This document shows positions 1 to 9,995 of a stretch of DNA of 64,000 nucleotides, piece by piece. Origin of the DNA: a bacterium (GTDB lineage Bacteria; Verrucomicrobiota; Verrucomicrobiia; Limisphaerales; UBA11358); assembly GCA_021817945.1 (NCBI GenBank), contig JAKAFL010000008.1, positions 32,955 to 96,954 of the forward strand. The letters run 5' to 3'. The notes under the pieces were generated by a model. That model worked only from the letters and a program-made list of their open reading frames with translations. It ran no database searches and was not told the DNA's origin. The position numbers and the translations under genes were made by a program. Position 1 is the first letter of the stretch; each line of letters starts with the position of its first letter.

Positions 1-957
1 CACATTCCTGTTTCGAGAATGTTGGAGGGTGAACGCGAAAAACTGGTTCACATGGAACAGCGCCTGAAACAGCGGGTGCTGGGGCAAAGCGAGGCCTTGA
101 AGGCGGTTTCCAATGCGGTGCGCCGGGCACGCAGCGGCCTGCAAGACCCCAACCGGCCCATTGGCTCCTTCTTTTTCCTGGGACCGACCGGAGTGGGCAA
201 GACCGAGACAGCGCGCGCCCTGGCGGAATTTTTGTTTGATGACGAAAACGCCATGGTGCGAATAGACATGAGCGAGTATCTGGAGAAATTTTCCGTGCAA
301 CGGCTCATTGGCGCGCCGCCGGGATTTGTGGGGTACGAAGAAGGCGGCCAATTGAGCGAGGCGGTGAGGCGCAGGCCCTACTCGGTGGTGTTGTTTGATG
401 AGGTGGAAAAGGCGCACCCGGACGTGTTCAACGTGCTTTTACAGGTTCTGGACGATGGCCGGCTCACGGATGGCCAGGGGCGAACGGTGGATTTCAAAAA
501 CACACTCTTGATCATGACCAGCAACATAGGCTCGCCCATCATCCAGGAATTCTTCATGGATGGCCGCAACGATGCGGCTTCCCGCCAAGCCATGGAGGAC
601 CGGGTGATGGCGGAGTTGAAACGGCATTTCCGCCCGGAATTCCTGAATCGCGTGGACGATGTGGTGGTGTTTCGCAGCCTGGATGAGGATGAATTGGCCG
701 GGATTGTGGAAATCCAGATAGGCCGGCTGGAAAAACGCCTGGCCGACATGCAACTGACCCTTGCGGTGGATGGGGCAGCCAAAAGGGTCTTGGCACACGA
801 GGGCTTCGACCCCCAGTTTGGAGCACGCCCCCTGAAACGGGCGGTGCAGGACCTCCTGCTGAACCCGCTTTCCATGAAATTGCTGGAGGGAGAATTCAAG
901 CCGGGTGACCGTGTAAAGGTCAGTGCCAAAAATGACGTTTTGGTTTTTTCCAAGTAA
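1..957 (+). CDS. clpB: ATP-dependent chaperone ClpB, C-terminal part (5' end outside window)
   Basis: Reading frame open from window start ([21 protein letters not shown]); AAA+ Walker [58 protein letters not shown], ClpB C-terminal domain. Confidence 0.95.
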   Translation, partial: HIPVSRMLEGEREKLVHMEQRLKQRVLGQSEALKAVSNAVRRARSGLQDPNRPIGSFFFLGPTGVGKTETARALAEFLFDDENAMVRIDMSEYLEKFSVQRLIGAPPGFVGYEEGGQLSEAVRRRPYSVVLFDEVEKAHPDVFNVLLQVLDDGRLTDGQGRTVDFKNTLLIMTSNIGSPIIQEFFMDGRNDAASRQAMEDRVMAELKRHFRPEFLNRVDDVVVFRSLDEDELAGIVEIQIGRLEKRLADMQLTLAVDGAAKRVLAHEGFDPQFGARPLKRAVQDLLLNPLSMKLLEGEFKPGDRVKVSAKNDVLVFSK

Positions 958-1262
958 ATCCATTTTGGCTTTGCGCAAGGCTACCGCAAAGAGAAGTTCC
1001 GAATTCGGGGCCTGTTTCACCCTCCACCCGGCCATTTGCTGGAGCGCATGAAATCGAGTGAAATCAGATTCTGGCAACCGCGTTGCAAATGCATGGGTTT
1101 TTCATTTTTACTTCATTTTTAACATGTTAGCACAGTTTTGATTGCCTCGTTGCTTCAATGCCCCGGCAGGCCGGCCGGTCCATGATCGTGCTTGAGCCAG
1201 GTTCCCCCTTTTTTCGACCTGTATTTGTTCCTTTACGAAAAGCCCCTTTAGCTATATGGTGA

Positions 1263-1547
1263 ATGGGTAAAGAATTTGTTATGAATGCGATGCTTGCCAT
1301 TTTGGGTTTGAGCGGCACGGAACTGATCATCGTTCTGGTGGCGGTGCTTGTGTTATTTGGGGCCAAGCGCATTCCAGAGTTTGCCAAAGGCTTGGGGAAG
1401 GGCATTAATGAATTTAAGAAGGCGTCCCGGGAGGTAACCGATTCGCTTGAGGCTGAAGCGACTCCTCCCCCGTCCAAAATTCCGCCTCCCAACACGGCGC
1501 CTCAATCGGTATCAGTCCCCAAGCCGACGGAAACCAAGGTGGGTTGA
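1263..1547 (+). CDS. tatA: Twin-arginine translocase TatA/TatE family subunit (start may be 1281)
   Basis: LSGTELIIVLVAVLVLFGAKRIPEFAKGLGKGINEFKKASRE matches TatA TM-hinge-amphipathic helix; next to tatC. Confidence 0.92.
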   Translation: MGKEFVMNAMLAILGLSGTELIIVLVAVLVLFGAKRIPEFAKGLGKGINEFKKASREVTDSLEAEATPPPSKIPPPNTAPQSVSVPKPTETKVG

Positions 1548-1577
1548 CCCTCCATCTGGAGTTTTCCACTGCTCCCA

Positions 1578-2588
1578 ATGCCCGATTCTCCTCAGGAACC
1601 GGCCCCAGATGAATGGGAGGAGGGAGGAGGTCCTGTCAAAAGTTTTCTGGAACATTTGGAGGATTTCCGGTGGTTGATCATTAAATGTGGCGCTGCCTTC
1701 ATGGTTTGCCTGGTGGTTTGTCTTTATGCCGTGCCAGAAATTGTGGCTGTTTTGAAATGGCCTCTGAGCCGGGCTGCCCTAGTCAGGGTGAACGGGGAAC
1801 ACAAGGCGGAAATTTTCCTGGGGTCCCAATCCTTGGGCACCCTGGAGCTAGACACCAACCGTATGGGAAACCTGGACCTGGGTACCAATTGGTTCTCCGT
1901 GGTGAGACTGGAGCCTGTGGCGTTGGGTTCCAATACCGTGCTAACCCTCAAGGTGGACCCCGAGCCAAAGCAGAATGCCCTGCTTCAGGGATCCACCGAC
2001 CTGGTTTACCTGGACCCCTCGGCCCCATTTTTCAGTTCCATGCAACTGGCCTTTTATGGAGGAATCCTGCTGGCTTCGCCGGTGATTTGCATCTTTTTGG
2101 CGGGATTTATCCTCCCCGCACTGAAGGTGAAGGAGCGAAAATATGTTTGGCGCGCGGCCCTGGTGGGGTCGGGGCTATTCCTTGCGGGGGTTGCATTTTG
2201 TTACTTTTTTGTGCTGCCACGGGCCTTGAAATTTGCCCAGTGGTGGGCTCTGTGGATGGGGGTGCAGGTTCCTGAATGGCGGGCGGAAACCTATTTCAGT
2301 TTTGTGACTAAATTCATGCTGGGCATGGGGCTTGGATTTGAATTGCCGGTAGCCCTGCTGGCCCTGGTCAAGATCGGCGTCCTGGACTACGCCAAACTCT
2401 CCAGCCTGCGCCGATACATGATAGTCATCAACCTCATCCTGGGCGCCCTGCTCACCACCCCCGAACCTTTTACCCAGGTCGTGATGGCGGTGGTTTTGCA
2501 GGTCTTGTTTGAAACCAGCGTTTGGATAGCATGGTACTGGGAATGGAAGGAACGAAAACGGGCTTTACAAGCCGGGGAATCGGCGTAG
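1578..2588 (+). CDS. tatC: Sec-independent protein translocase TatC with enlarged first periplasmic loop
   Basis: FLEHLEDFRWLIIKC N-terminus, SSMQLAFYGGILLASPVICIFLAGFILPAL, ALLTTPEPFTQVVMAVVLQVLFETSVW; extra ~70 aa between TM1 and TM2. Confidence 0.92.
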   Translation: MPDSPQEPAPDEWEEGGGPVKSFLEHLEDFRWLIIKCGAAFMVCLVVCLYAVPEIVAVLKWPLSRAALVRVNGEHKAEIFLGSQSLGTLELDTNRMGNLDLGTNWFSVVRLEPVALGSNTVLTLKVDPEPKQNALLQGSTDLVYLDPSAPFFSSMQLAFYGGILLASPVICIFLAGFILPALKVKERKYVWRAALVGSGLFLAGVAFCYFFVLPRALKFAQWWALWMGVQVPEWRAETYFSFVTKFMLGMGLGFELPVALLALVKIGVLDYAKLSSLRRYMIVINLILGALLTTPEPFTQVVMAVVLQVLFETSVWIAWYWEWKERKRALQAGESA

Positions 2589-2615
2589 GATCGTTGTATC
2601 AACTAAAATCATTGT

Positions 2616-3053
2616 ATGCGCAAAGTCATTTTTCCGCTGACCGCCGTTCTGGCGGCACTTTTTGCGGCTGGTTGTGCCAGCCAGGAACAAAAGCTTGGAC
2701 GCGGCATGGATAACACCTATGAGATCGTGCGCATGGGTGAGCTTCGCCGCAGCGTGGAGCAAACGGCCGTTTTTGATTCACCCGGCGAGGGATACACCAC
2801 TGGTTTTGTGCGCGGCCTGGACCGATCCCTGGCTCGCACCGGCATTGGTTTGTATGAGGTGGTCACCTTCCCGTTCCCACCCTACACCCCGGTGGCAACC
2901 AAGTATCTGTCCGTGGACCCGGTTTTCCCGGAAAGCTACAAGCCACAGTTGATTGCCGATCCGCTTTTCAAAACCGACACTTACAGCGGGTTCAGCGGCG
3001 GCGATGTGGCCCCCTTCGTGCCGGGCAGCCGGTTTAGTATTTTTGACAACTAA
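2616..3053 (+). CDS. Small lipoprotein, TIGR04073-like (exosortase-system-associated type)
   Basis: Lipobox-like LFAAGCAS; RGLDRSLARTGIGLYEVVTFPFPPYTPVATKYLSVDPVFPESYKP resembles the TIGR04073 family. Confidence 0.65.
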   Translation: MRKVIFPLTAVLAALFAAGCASQEQKLGRGMDNTYEIVRMGELRRSVEQTAVFDSPGEGYTTGFVRGLDRSLARTGIGLYEVVTFPFPPYTPVATKYLSVDPVFPESYKPQLIADPLFKTDTYSGFSGGDVAPFVPGSRFSIFDN

Positions 3054-3076
3054 CCCTTGATGTCTTTTTCCAAAGA

Positions 3077-3105
3077 CGCGCCAACGCCCACGTTGGCGCG
3101 TTTTT
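3077..3105 (+). terminator. Rho-independent terminator
   Basis: Perfect 10-bp inverted repeat CGCGCCAACG (3077-3086) / CGTTGGCGCG (3091-3100), 4-nt loop CCCA, then TTTTT. Confidence 0.9.
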
Positions 3106-3115
3106 ATTCCATTCG

Positions 3116-3997
3116 ATGACCCTTTGCCTACCTTCACCTTGCAAGGTCAACCTGCTGTTAAACATCCTGGGCAAACGACCTGATGGATTTCACGAGCTTG
3201 AGACCCTCATGCATCCGGTCCAGTGGTGCGACGAGCTGTCATTCATCCGCAAAGGCGGGGAATTGAACCTCACGTGCAGTAATCCTAACTTGCCTTTAGA
3301 TTCCGGCAACCTGGTGCACCGGGCCGCCACGAAATTTTTTGAAGCCGCTCAAATACACGAGGGGGTGGGGATCCACCTGGAAAAACGCATACCCTTGGCA
3401 GCCGGATTGGGAGGTGGCAGCGGCAATGCGGCCATCACGCTGCGCGGCTTGAACGAACTTTTTGGACTGCCCCTAAGCCCCGGCCAGATTGGGGCCTTGG
3501 CGGCCTCGCTCGGTTCCGACATAAATTTTTTCCTGCAAGACAAGCCAGCTCTGGCCACCGGGCGTGGTGAAGCCATAAAATCGCTGTCGCCTTTTCCATG
3601 CCTGGCGGGCCGGGCATTTTTTCTTTTTCACCCTGGCTTTGGCATTTCCACACCCTGGGCCTACCAAAACCTGGCGCGGTTTCCCTCGGCGCTGAAAGGC
3701 CAACCGGGGCGGGCAGAAGCCCTGGCCGCCCTCCTGAGCGCCGGACCCCTCCCTGAGGCGGCATCGCATTTTTACAATGCCCTGGAATTTCCTGCGTTTG
3801 AAAAATATCCCATCCTGAAAATTTATCAGGAATTCCTTTCCGGACACGGCGCGGTGGTCTCCCTCATGTCCGGGAGCGGGTCCACCACTTTTGCCATTGC
3901 CGAAAACCTGGCTGCGGCAGAAAATCTGGGCGAGCTTTTTAGAAAGCATTTTGGCGACAATGGCTGGTCTGCGACCGTGGCCATTCCAAAAGACTGA
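3116..3997 (+). CDS. ispE: 4-(cytidine 5'-diphospho)-2-C-methyl-D-erythritol kinase
   Basis: SPCKVNLLLNILGKRPDGFHELETLM, GHMP motif PLAAGLGGGSGNAA, MSGSGSTTFAI. Confidence 0.95.
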   Translation: MTLCLPSPCKVNLLLNILGKRPDGFHELETLMHPVQWCDELSFIRKGGELNLTCSNPNLPLDSGNLVHRAATKFFEAAQIHEGVGIHLEKRIPLAAGLGGGSGNAAITLRGLNELFGLPLSPGQIGALAASLGSDINFFLQDKPALATGRGEAIKSLSPFPCLAGRAFFLFHPGFGISTPWAYQNLARFPSALKGQPGRAEALAALLSAGPLPEAASHFYNALEFPAFEKYPILKIYQEFLSGHGAVVSLMSGSGSTTFAIAENLAAAENLGELFRKHFGDNGWSATVAIPKD

Positions 3998-4023
3998 CTC
4001 TCAGCCGCAGCTCGTCCTGGCCT

Positions 4024-5226
4024 TTAGTTCGAGGGTGGTGGACCGCCCTTTTTCTCACTTGGGGTAGTCGCCGGCCCGGCCCGGCCATCCATGAATTTTT
4101 GTGTCGAGAGCCACTGCAATAATTCATTGGCCATGGCTTGGTCATCTGCCACGCGCGGGTGGGTTTTGGTCCAATGCCGGAAAACATAATGATGGATGAC
4201 AGGGTCCGACCGTTCCAAATTCTGCACGGCATCCTGCCAGGCCGCGCGCAGGGGCAGGCTAGTGGCCCCGCCGGTCATTCCACCGCGCAACAAGACCAGC
4301 TCCGCACGGGGCCATGCGCTGGACACTGCACGGACAAGGGCCTGATATTTTTCAACAAAACCGGGTGGAAAAGGGCGCCCTTCGGAACGTGTTTTTGAAT
4401 CATCATTCTCACCCAGGTTTATGAACACCACATCAGGGGTCCATTCAGCCAAATCTGCCAGGACCGAACCGGGGTTGGGATACATCCGGTTCCAGATTTG
4501 ATCCGCCGTTTCCGGCACCCAACCTGTTACCACCCCCATTCCACTCACAGAAATATTTTCCAACTCCGCGCCAAGGCCCCGTGCCGTGAATGCCGCATAA
4601 CTCAAATCCCCATCGTGCGTTCTGCGATCCTGCCACTGGTCCATTTCGCCGTCCTCATTGCAGGCGCCCACAGTGATGGAGTCGCCCAGGAATAAAATCC
4701 GCATTGGGCGCGCGGGGCCGGCCGGCCTGGCTGCTTTGGCATCAGAATCCAGAACCACACCCATGAAAACCACCGTCCCGGCGGCTGCCTCACTTCGCTT
4801 AACCAGTCTTAAATGATGCCACCCGGCCCCAGAAGCGCGGATGGGTTTCCATTCTTCTCCGGAACTTTCAACCAGTCCCAGGACCGTATTGCTTCCATCC
4901 ACTTCCACATCAAAAAAATTTTGTCCGCGGGCATCTTTAAACCCGAGCATCAACAGTGACCCGGTGAAATCCAACTGAATTTCACTGGATTGCCAGATCA
5001 GAACAGGGTCATCAGGTTTAGAAAAATCAATTCGACCGAGATATACAAACCGGGAGTCCCTGGCCCCAAGCTGCAGGGATTGCCCATCCGGCAAAGTATT
5101 GGCGAAGGCATTCTGGCCAAACTCAACCAACATCATAAGCGCCGTACATGCAATGAATGCCTGCAAAATAAGAAATTGGAGACGCTCAAAAGCCTCTGAA
5201 AACAATTTGCCAGAAAAGTTGATCAT
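4024..5226 (-). CDS. SGNH/GDSL-type hydrolase (probable carbohydrate esterase)
   Basis: ILFLGDSITVGACN (block I), VVFINLGENDDSK, C-terminal HPRVADDQAMANELLQWL. Confidence 0.8.
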   Translation of the reverse strand: MINFSGKLFSEAFERLQFLILQAFIACTALMMLVEFGQNAFANTLPDGQSLQLGARDSRFVYLGRIDFSKPDDPVLIWQSSEIQLDFTGSLLMLGFKDARGQNFFDVEVDGSNTVLGLVESSGEEWKPIRASGAGWHHLRLVKRSEAAAGTVVFMGVVLDSDAKAARPAGPARPMRILFLGDSITVGACNEDGEMDQWQDRRTHDGDLSYAAFTARGLGAELENISVSGMGVVTGWVPETADQIWNRMYPNPGSVLADLAEWTPDVVFINLGENDDSKTRSEGRPFPPGFVEKYQALVRAVSSAWPRAELVLLRGGMTGGATSLPLRAAWQDAVQNLERSDPVIHHYVFRHWTKTHPRVADDQAMANELLQWLSTQKFMDGRAGPATTPSEKKGGPPPSN

Positions 5227-5249
5227 GAGATTCAGTTTTTTGGACCTGG

Positions 5250-5625
5250 TTAAGGTTTCTCCAGAGTGACCAATACCACGTCACATTTCCTCATTTTAAT
5301 CTTTTGATCCCATTCTCCATTATCGGCCACCACCACAGACCGCTCTTCTTCGGCTTTTCCGTCGCTGGCAGCCTTTAACCGGGCTTCCTGGCTCCTCGAA
5401 AGTTGCGGGGGCGCACCCATGTCCAGATAAGCTGTGTAGGCATCATTGGAATAATAGCCAACCCTGTAAACCTTCATCAGATAGTTTTCGGCGGGAACAC
5501 CGGCCAGTTGCAACTGCGCATATTCCTCCCATTGGGACGGGTGTATGCGGCTGTAAAAGGTCTGGTTGTTTTCCCTTGGAGAAGGATCCAAACCCACCCC
5601 CACCTCCCTGGCATCATTGCCCGGT
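5250..5625 (-). pseudogene. C-terminal remnant of a glycoside hydrolase (GH39-like), 5'-truncated
   Basis: ORF lacks an ATG start and an N-terminal catalytic domain; (AREV)GVGLDPSPRENNQTFYSRIHPSQWEEY...YRVGYYSNDAYTAYLDMGAPPQLS resembles C-termini of GH39-type proteins (from memory). Confidence 0.45.
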
Positions 5626-5713
5626 TAAATCGCATGAAATTCGCAATGATCTTATCACATTTCCACAAAAGCCGGTTGTCATCAAAATTAGGGACACGCC
5701 CGGGCCAGCCTTA

Positions 5714-5793
5714 GAGCCTGGCTGATAAGACGGAAGGGTACTGCGATTAGGGATTTTGGCCTTGGGCGAGACGAATGTGTCGGCGCATCCCCG
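5714..5793 (+). repeat. Degenerate left-end copy of the MITE-like element found intact at 60565-60870
   Basis: GAGCCTGGCTGATAAGACGGAAGGGTACTGCGATTAGGGATTTTGGCCTTGGGCGAGACGAATGTGTCGGCGCATCCCC aligns with GAGCCTGTCTGAAAATTGCGAGGGGTGCTGCGACTGGGGATTTTGGCTTTGGGCGAGGCGGAGCTGTCGGCGCATCCCC. Confidence 0.85.
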
Positions 5794-5833
5794 TAAAAAC
5801 GCCCGCGAATTCTTACATACCCATCCCAAAAGG

Positions 5834-6601
5834 TCAAAAAGGAGATTCGACAGGATTTGGGAATGCCACCGAAAAAGACGTAGAAGCCTGATGCATGGAG
5901 GAATAGGAGTTTACGGACAACGGGTCTTGGTTATTTGCGATTTTTTGTTTGGTGCAATCGGTGCACAATCGCCTGACGATCAAGCTTTCCATCCGGTGAA
6001 AACAATAATCCTCCATGGAAACCAATTGACCGGATTCGTCCCGAGCCTGATGACATTCCGGACAGAGGTGCAAGCAACCCAGGGAGGAATCAAATGAAGA
6101 AACCTCTGTTTCTTCCTCGACCGGCGATTGCAGGGACAAATGACCTGCCGGGTCCGGGTTGACTCCGCAGAGACGCGATATGGCTGATTGAAGGTCACGA
6201 AGGTCACGCTTGAACACATAATCATCCACACCCTCATCAAACATGTTGCAAATCATCTGCTGGTCGTTGGAGGAACTGATAAAAACAAAGGGCACACCGG
6301 GACAACATTCGTGCGCGATGGAAAGAGACCTGAAGCCATCAAGCTTGGCTAGGCGATCGCTGGAAAGAACCAAGTCTGGAGGATTGGATTCGAGCGCATG
6401 ACGGAATTCATCCTCATTGTCCACACGGGCAAGTGAAAAATCAAAACCCTCCTTTGACAATTCCCGAATGATAAGACGCGCATCGGCAATGTTGTCCTCG
6501 ACAAGCAATATGCTAAGTCTGGCTTTTATCCCGTCCTTCACACCTTCATCCAAACAAAGGCTGGCTGGCATTTCAAGCCAGCATTCGAAAAACATATGCA
6601 C
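5834..6601 (-). CDS. Receiver-domain protein with Cys-rich C-terminal region; receiver probably lacks the phospho-acceptor Asp
   Basis: LSILLVEDNIADARLIIREL...PDLVLSSDRLAKLDGFR...FVFISSSNDQQ...GVDDYVFKRDL; C-terminal CLHLCPECHQ...CTDCTKQ. Confidence 0.8.
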   Translation of the reverse strand: MHMFFECWLEMPASLCLDEGVKDGIKARLSILLVEDNIADARLIIRELSKEGFDFSLARVDNEDEFRHALESNPPDLVLSSDRLAKLDGFRSLSIAHECCPGVPFVFISSSNDQQMICNMFDEGVDDYVFKRDLRDLQSAISRLCGVNPDPAGHLSLQSPVEEETEVSSFDSSLGCLHLCPECHQARDESGQLVSMEDYCFHRMESLIVRRLCTDCTKQKIANNQDPLSVNSYSSMHQASTSFSVAFPNPVESPF

Positions 6602-6722
6602 ATATTAGACACAACTTATTCACAGAACCCCAGCGCATGAGGGATCGCTGCGCCTGATGGTTTGCGTTCAAAAGGCAAGACCGCCAAGCTGGGTGGCAGG
6701 AAAAAATTAAAGCAGTCAGGGG

Positions 6723-7496
6723 TCAACCGCGGCCGGGATTGGGGCGCGTGATTTTGTTCATCCATGCGCCAACCAGACCTGGCGCCAGTGGGGCAAGGAC
6801 CTTCATAAGTTTGCTTTGGCCTGGGCAGATTTCCAAATTGCCAGATTGAATTCCTGAGATGGCGGATGCCACGAGTTTTTCCACGGCCATTGCTGGTATG
6901 GACTGCACCGAAGATTGGAAAGCCCCGTGCAGAAGTGGAGTATCCACGGCTGGTGGAGCGAGTTCAAAGACGGAAATCTTCGTGTCGGCCAATTGTTTGC
7001 GAAGGGAAAGGGTAAGGGAATGCAAGGCAGCCTTGGAGGCGCAATACACGGGAAAGCCGGCCAGGGGGAGAAAGGCAAGACAGGATGACACATTGACTAT
7101 GGCAGCCTCGGGCCTGGTTTTAAGCAGGGATAAGAATCGAGTTGTCATCCATAAAGGCCCGCAAAAATTGGTGGTCATTTCACGACTCATCAGGGATGGA
7201 TCGGCTGGTTCCTGAAGATTGAGGCTGTGCATTATCCCGGCATTGTTGATCAGGACATCAAGCCCTGGGAATCGGGATTCCACATCAGCAAACAAACGGG
7301 AGATGGAATCCGGGTCGCCAGTGTCTGAGACGAAAGTATGGATTTCGGGAAGGGAATTTTTGGCGGCTTGAAGCCGTTCAGCGCTGCGGCTGGTGATCAG
7401 CACAGTGTTTTCGCGCAATAGAAGCTGGCGAGCCATTTCCAAGCCAATACCGCTGGAACCTCCGGTGATGAGAACGATCTTTTTGTGAAGGCGCAC
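6723..7496 (-). CDS. SDR family oxidoreductase
   Basis: TGGSSGIGLEMARQL, NNAGIMH, YCASKAALHSL. Confidence 0.9.
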   Translation of the reverse strand: MRLHKKIVLITGGSSGIGLEMARQLLLRENTVLITSRSAERLQAAKNSLPEIHTFVSDTGDPDSISRLFADVESRFPGLDVLINNAGIMHSLNLQEPADPSLMSREMTTNFCGPLWMTTRFLSLLKTRPEAAIVNVSSCLAFLPLAGFPVYCASKAALHSLTLSLRKQLADTKISVFELAPPAVDTPLLHGAFQSSVQSIPAMAVEKLVASAISGIQSGNLEICPGQSKLMKVLAPLAPGLVGAWMNKITRPNPGRG

Positions 7497-7759
7497 AAAG
7501 TCAGGTGCCCGGAATGGGCATTGGGGCTGCTTTGCAAAAGCCGCTGGTTTTAGAGGGGCCCGGCCTGAGTATCATACCCTCTTAGCCTAGAAGGCTTGAC
7601 TCGTTTGGCAAGCCTGTTTCATTTGCCAGACAAAGACGCCAGTATGGGGGTGATTTACGGCTTCCTTATGACAAGCCAGTCCACGCTAGATTCATGGATG
7701 CAAGTTGTGGATGATGATTTATCCGGGCCAGGATTCAAGCGGCTTTGAAACCCCGGCGT

Positions 7760-8842
7760 TTATATGACGGTTTTGAAAGCAGCATCTTTTTTCAAAGCGC
7801 GGGCAAAACCAGCCAGAAGCTGGGGAACAAGCTGCAGATCCTTCAGACTGACCACCTCCACAGGGGAATGCATGTAGCGGTTGGGAAGGCTTACCAAGGC
7901 GCTGGGAATGCCGCCGCGCGTCCAGAAAATGGCATCGGTATCAGTGCCACCACCCCGTCCAGTGGCCCGGTATTGCAAGGGGATTTTGGCGGCCTTGGCG
8001 GCTGACTGCAAACGGCGCACCAAATCGGGGTGATTGCATCCTCCATGGGTTAAAACCGGGCCGGAACCAAGCCGGATATCGCCATGCTGCGCCTTGCTCA
8101 AACCAGGGTAATCCGTGGCGTGAGTGACATCCACAATGACCGCCGCATCCGGTTGAAGGGAGTAGGCAATTTGTCGGATTCCAAACAACCCCACCTCTTC
8201 CTGGACATTGGAGACGACATTGATCTCTGCAGCGATGGGTTTACGCGCCTCGGCAAGCAGGCGCAGTGTTTCCGCCACGGCAAAAGTGCCGGTGCGGTTA
8301 TCCATCGCGCGAGCCACTGCCAGCTCATTGTGCAAAAGGTCGAAATCGGCGGCTACGGTCACCAGATCGCCCACCTGCACCCATTTGAGGGCTTCACGCC
8401 GTGTCTTTGCGCCGATGTCAATAAACAGTTCATGGATCCGTGGCGGCTTGCCATTCGCGCTTTCATCGCGAGCGAGATGAGGGGGGACATTGCCAATCAC
8501 ACCCGGCACGTTTTCGACCCCCTTTACGGAGGAATGAATACGAACCCGTTGGGCCCTCATGATGGCCGGGTCCACGCCTCCACGGGCCAAAACATGGAGA
8601 TAACCGTCATCGGTGATGAAATGAATGGCCAGGGCAATTTCATCCGCATGTGCTGCCAGCATGATGCGCGGTGAACCGCCCCGGTTGAAGATAGCCACGC
8701 AATTGCCATAGGCATCAGTGGATATATGCTCCGCCCATGTGCGAACGTAATCCAGCCAAACCCGCTGGCCCCTCGCCTCCTGCCCCGTGGGACTGGGGGT
8801 GTTTACCAAATTACGAAGAAATTCCAATGAAGCTTCACGCAT
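7760..8842 (-). CDS. M42/M20-clan metallopeptidase (aminopeptidase/endoglucanase family)
   Basis: FLRNLVNTPSPTGQE, MLAAHADEIALAI, ARAMDNRTGTFAVAE, NVQEEVGLFGI, GRGGGTDTDAIFWTRGGIPSALVSLPNRYMHSPVEVV. Confidence 0.88.
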   Translation of the reverse strand: MREASLEFLRNLVNTPSPTGQEARGQRVWLDYVRTWAEHISTDAYGNCVAIFNRGGSPRIMLAAHADEIALAIHFITDDGYLHVLARGGVDPAIMRAQRVRIHSSVKGVENVPGVIGNVPPHLARDESANGKPPRIHELFIDIGAKTRREALKWVQVGDLVTVAADFDLLHNELAVARAMDNRTGTFAVAETLRLLAEARKPIAAEINVVSNVQEEVGLFGIRQIAYSLQPDAAVIVDVTHATDYPGLSKAQHGDIRLGSGPVLTHGGCNHPDLVRRLQSAAKAAKIPLQYRATGRGGGTDTDAIFWTRGGIPSALVSLPNRYMHSPVEVVSLKDLQLVPQLLAGFARALKKDAAFKTVI

Positions 8843-8912
8843 GCGGCCAAAGCTACCGGCGATTGTGAATCGTGTCCAGACATGCATGCCGGGTCACGAT
8901 CAGGTGGAGGAA

Positions 8913-9995
8913 TCAATGGCTAGCAGCATCGGCTGTCACTCCATTGGTCTGGGTGACCAGCAACTGGCGGCGACTTTTAAGCCATTCATCCACGCTGTAG
9001 GATGGCATCAGGTAAACCCAATGCTGGTAAAGTTTCAAACCATCCAGCTTTTCAGCGGCGTTGGTTCCGGTGGCGGAGATTTCAAAAGAGACGGGCACAT
9101 TGTCATCCTTGACCGCGCCGGCATGAATCACGTAAAGCAAACCATCAAAGGTTTTCACCGTCAGGACCGCGTTGGTGAGCGAGTCGGAACCCTGCGCATT
9201 CAATGGCGCCACATCATTAAAGGACGAGGAACTGAATGGCGCCGTCACGCTGCTGACCTGGGCGGGGTCCAGTTTTTCACCTGGTTGAGCGCTGGCGAGC
9301 ACCCAGTCATTGGTGTCTGAGACGCGGTCCAGTTTCCAATCATTGGTGGCATCCGGGAGCTGGATGGAGACTGAAGCAGGCCGGGTGATGGAGAGAAAAT
9401 CCTTGTCCAGCCACTGGTCCGGAGCGGTTTGGAGAGAATCCAAGGGATCTGAAACCAAAGCCACGGAAGAGCCCTGACCTGGCAGGACATATCGGCCATC
9501 GGGCCAGGAACCATCTCCAAACCCCTGGGATGCACCAGCGGGGGATTGGTGCTGGTGGGTTTTGCCAAGGAGCAGAACGGCCAGGTTTTTGCCGGAAGAA
9601 TCCTGGAGGGACAACAAGGTTCCCCCATCTGAGTTGGTCCCAGGGGGGAGGAGGTCAAATCGGCCCAACTGGGACGGCCCCACCACCTGACTTTGCACGA
9701 TCTTGAGATTGGACAGCTTCATCAGGACATCGCTGAGTTGCTGGAAATTGGCCGGGTACCCGGACCTTTGCCGCACCTGCCACACGTTGTCCTGCCTGAC
9801 CAACTCGAGGACATTCGTACCGGATTGAAGGGTCATGCGCGCCACATCATTGATGGCAAGGCCGGGAAGCACTTTTGATCCCATGGCCGAGCCGTTGGTT
9901 TGCCAGGACTCATGATTGCTCTGCCAAACCCAAAACCCGGCGGATCCTGCGAGACAAGCGAGCGTGACCAATAAAAGGAATTGTTTCCGGTTCAT
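8913..9995 (-). CDS. DUF4340 domain-containing protein
   Basis: Single TM N-terminus; VWQVRQRSGYPANFQQLSDVLMKLSNLKIVQSQVV typical of DUF4340 downstream of a Gld-like ABC system. Confidence 0.75.
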   Translation of the reverse strand: MNRKQFLLLVTLACLAGSAGFWVWQSNHESWQTNGSAMGSKVLPGLAINDVARMTLQSGTNVLELVRQDNVWQVRQRSGYPANFQQLSDVLMKLSNLKIVQSQVVGPSQLGRFDLLPPGTNSDGGTLLSLQDSSGKNLAVLLLGKTHQHQSPAGASQGFGDGSWPDGRYVLPGQGSSVALVSDPLDSLQTAPDQWLDKDFLSITRPASVSIQLPDATNDWKLDRVSDTNDWVLASAQPGEKLDPAQVSSVTAPFSSSSFNDVAPLNAQGSDSLTNAVLTVKTFDGLLYVIHAGAVKDDNVPVSFEISATGTNAAEKLDGLKLYQHWVYLMPSYSVDEWLKSRRQLLVTQTNGVTADAASH

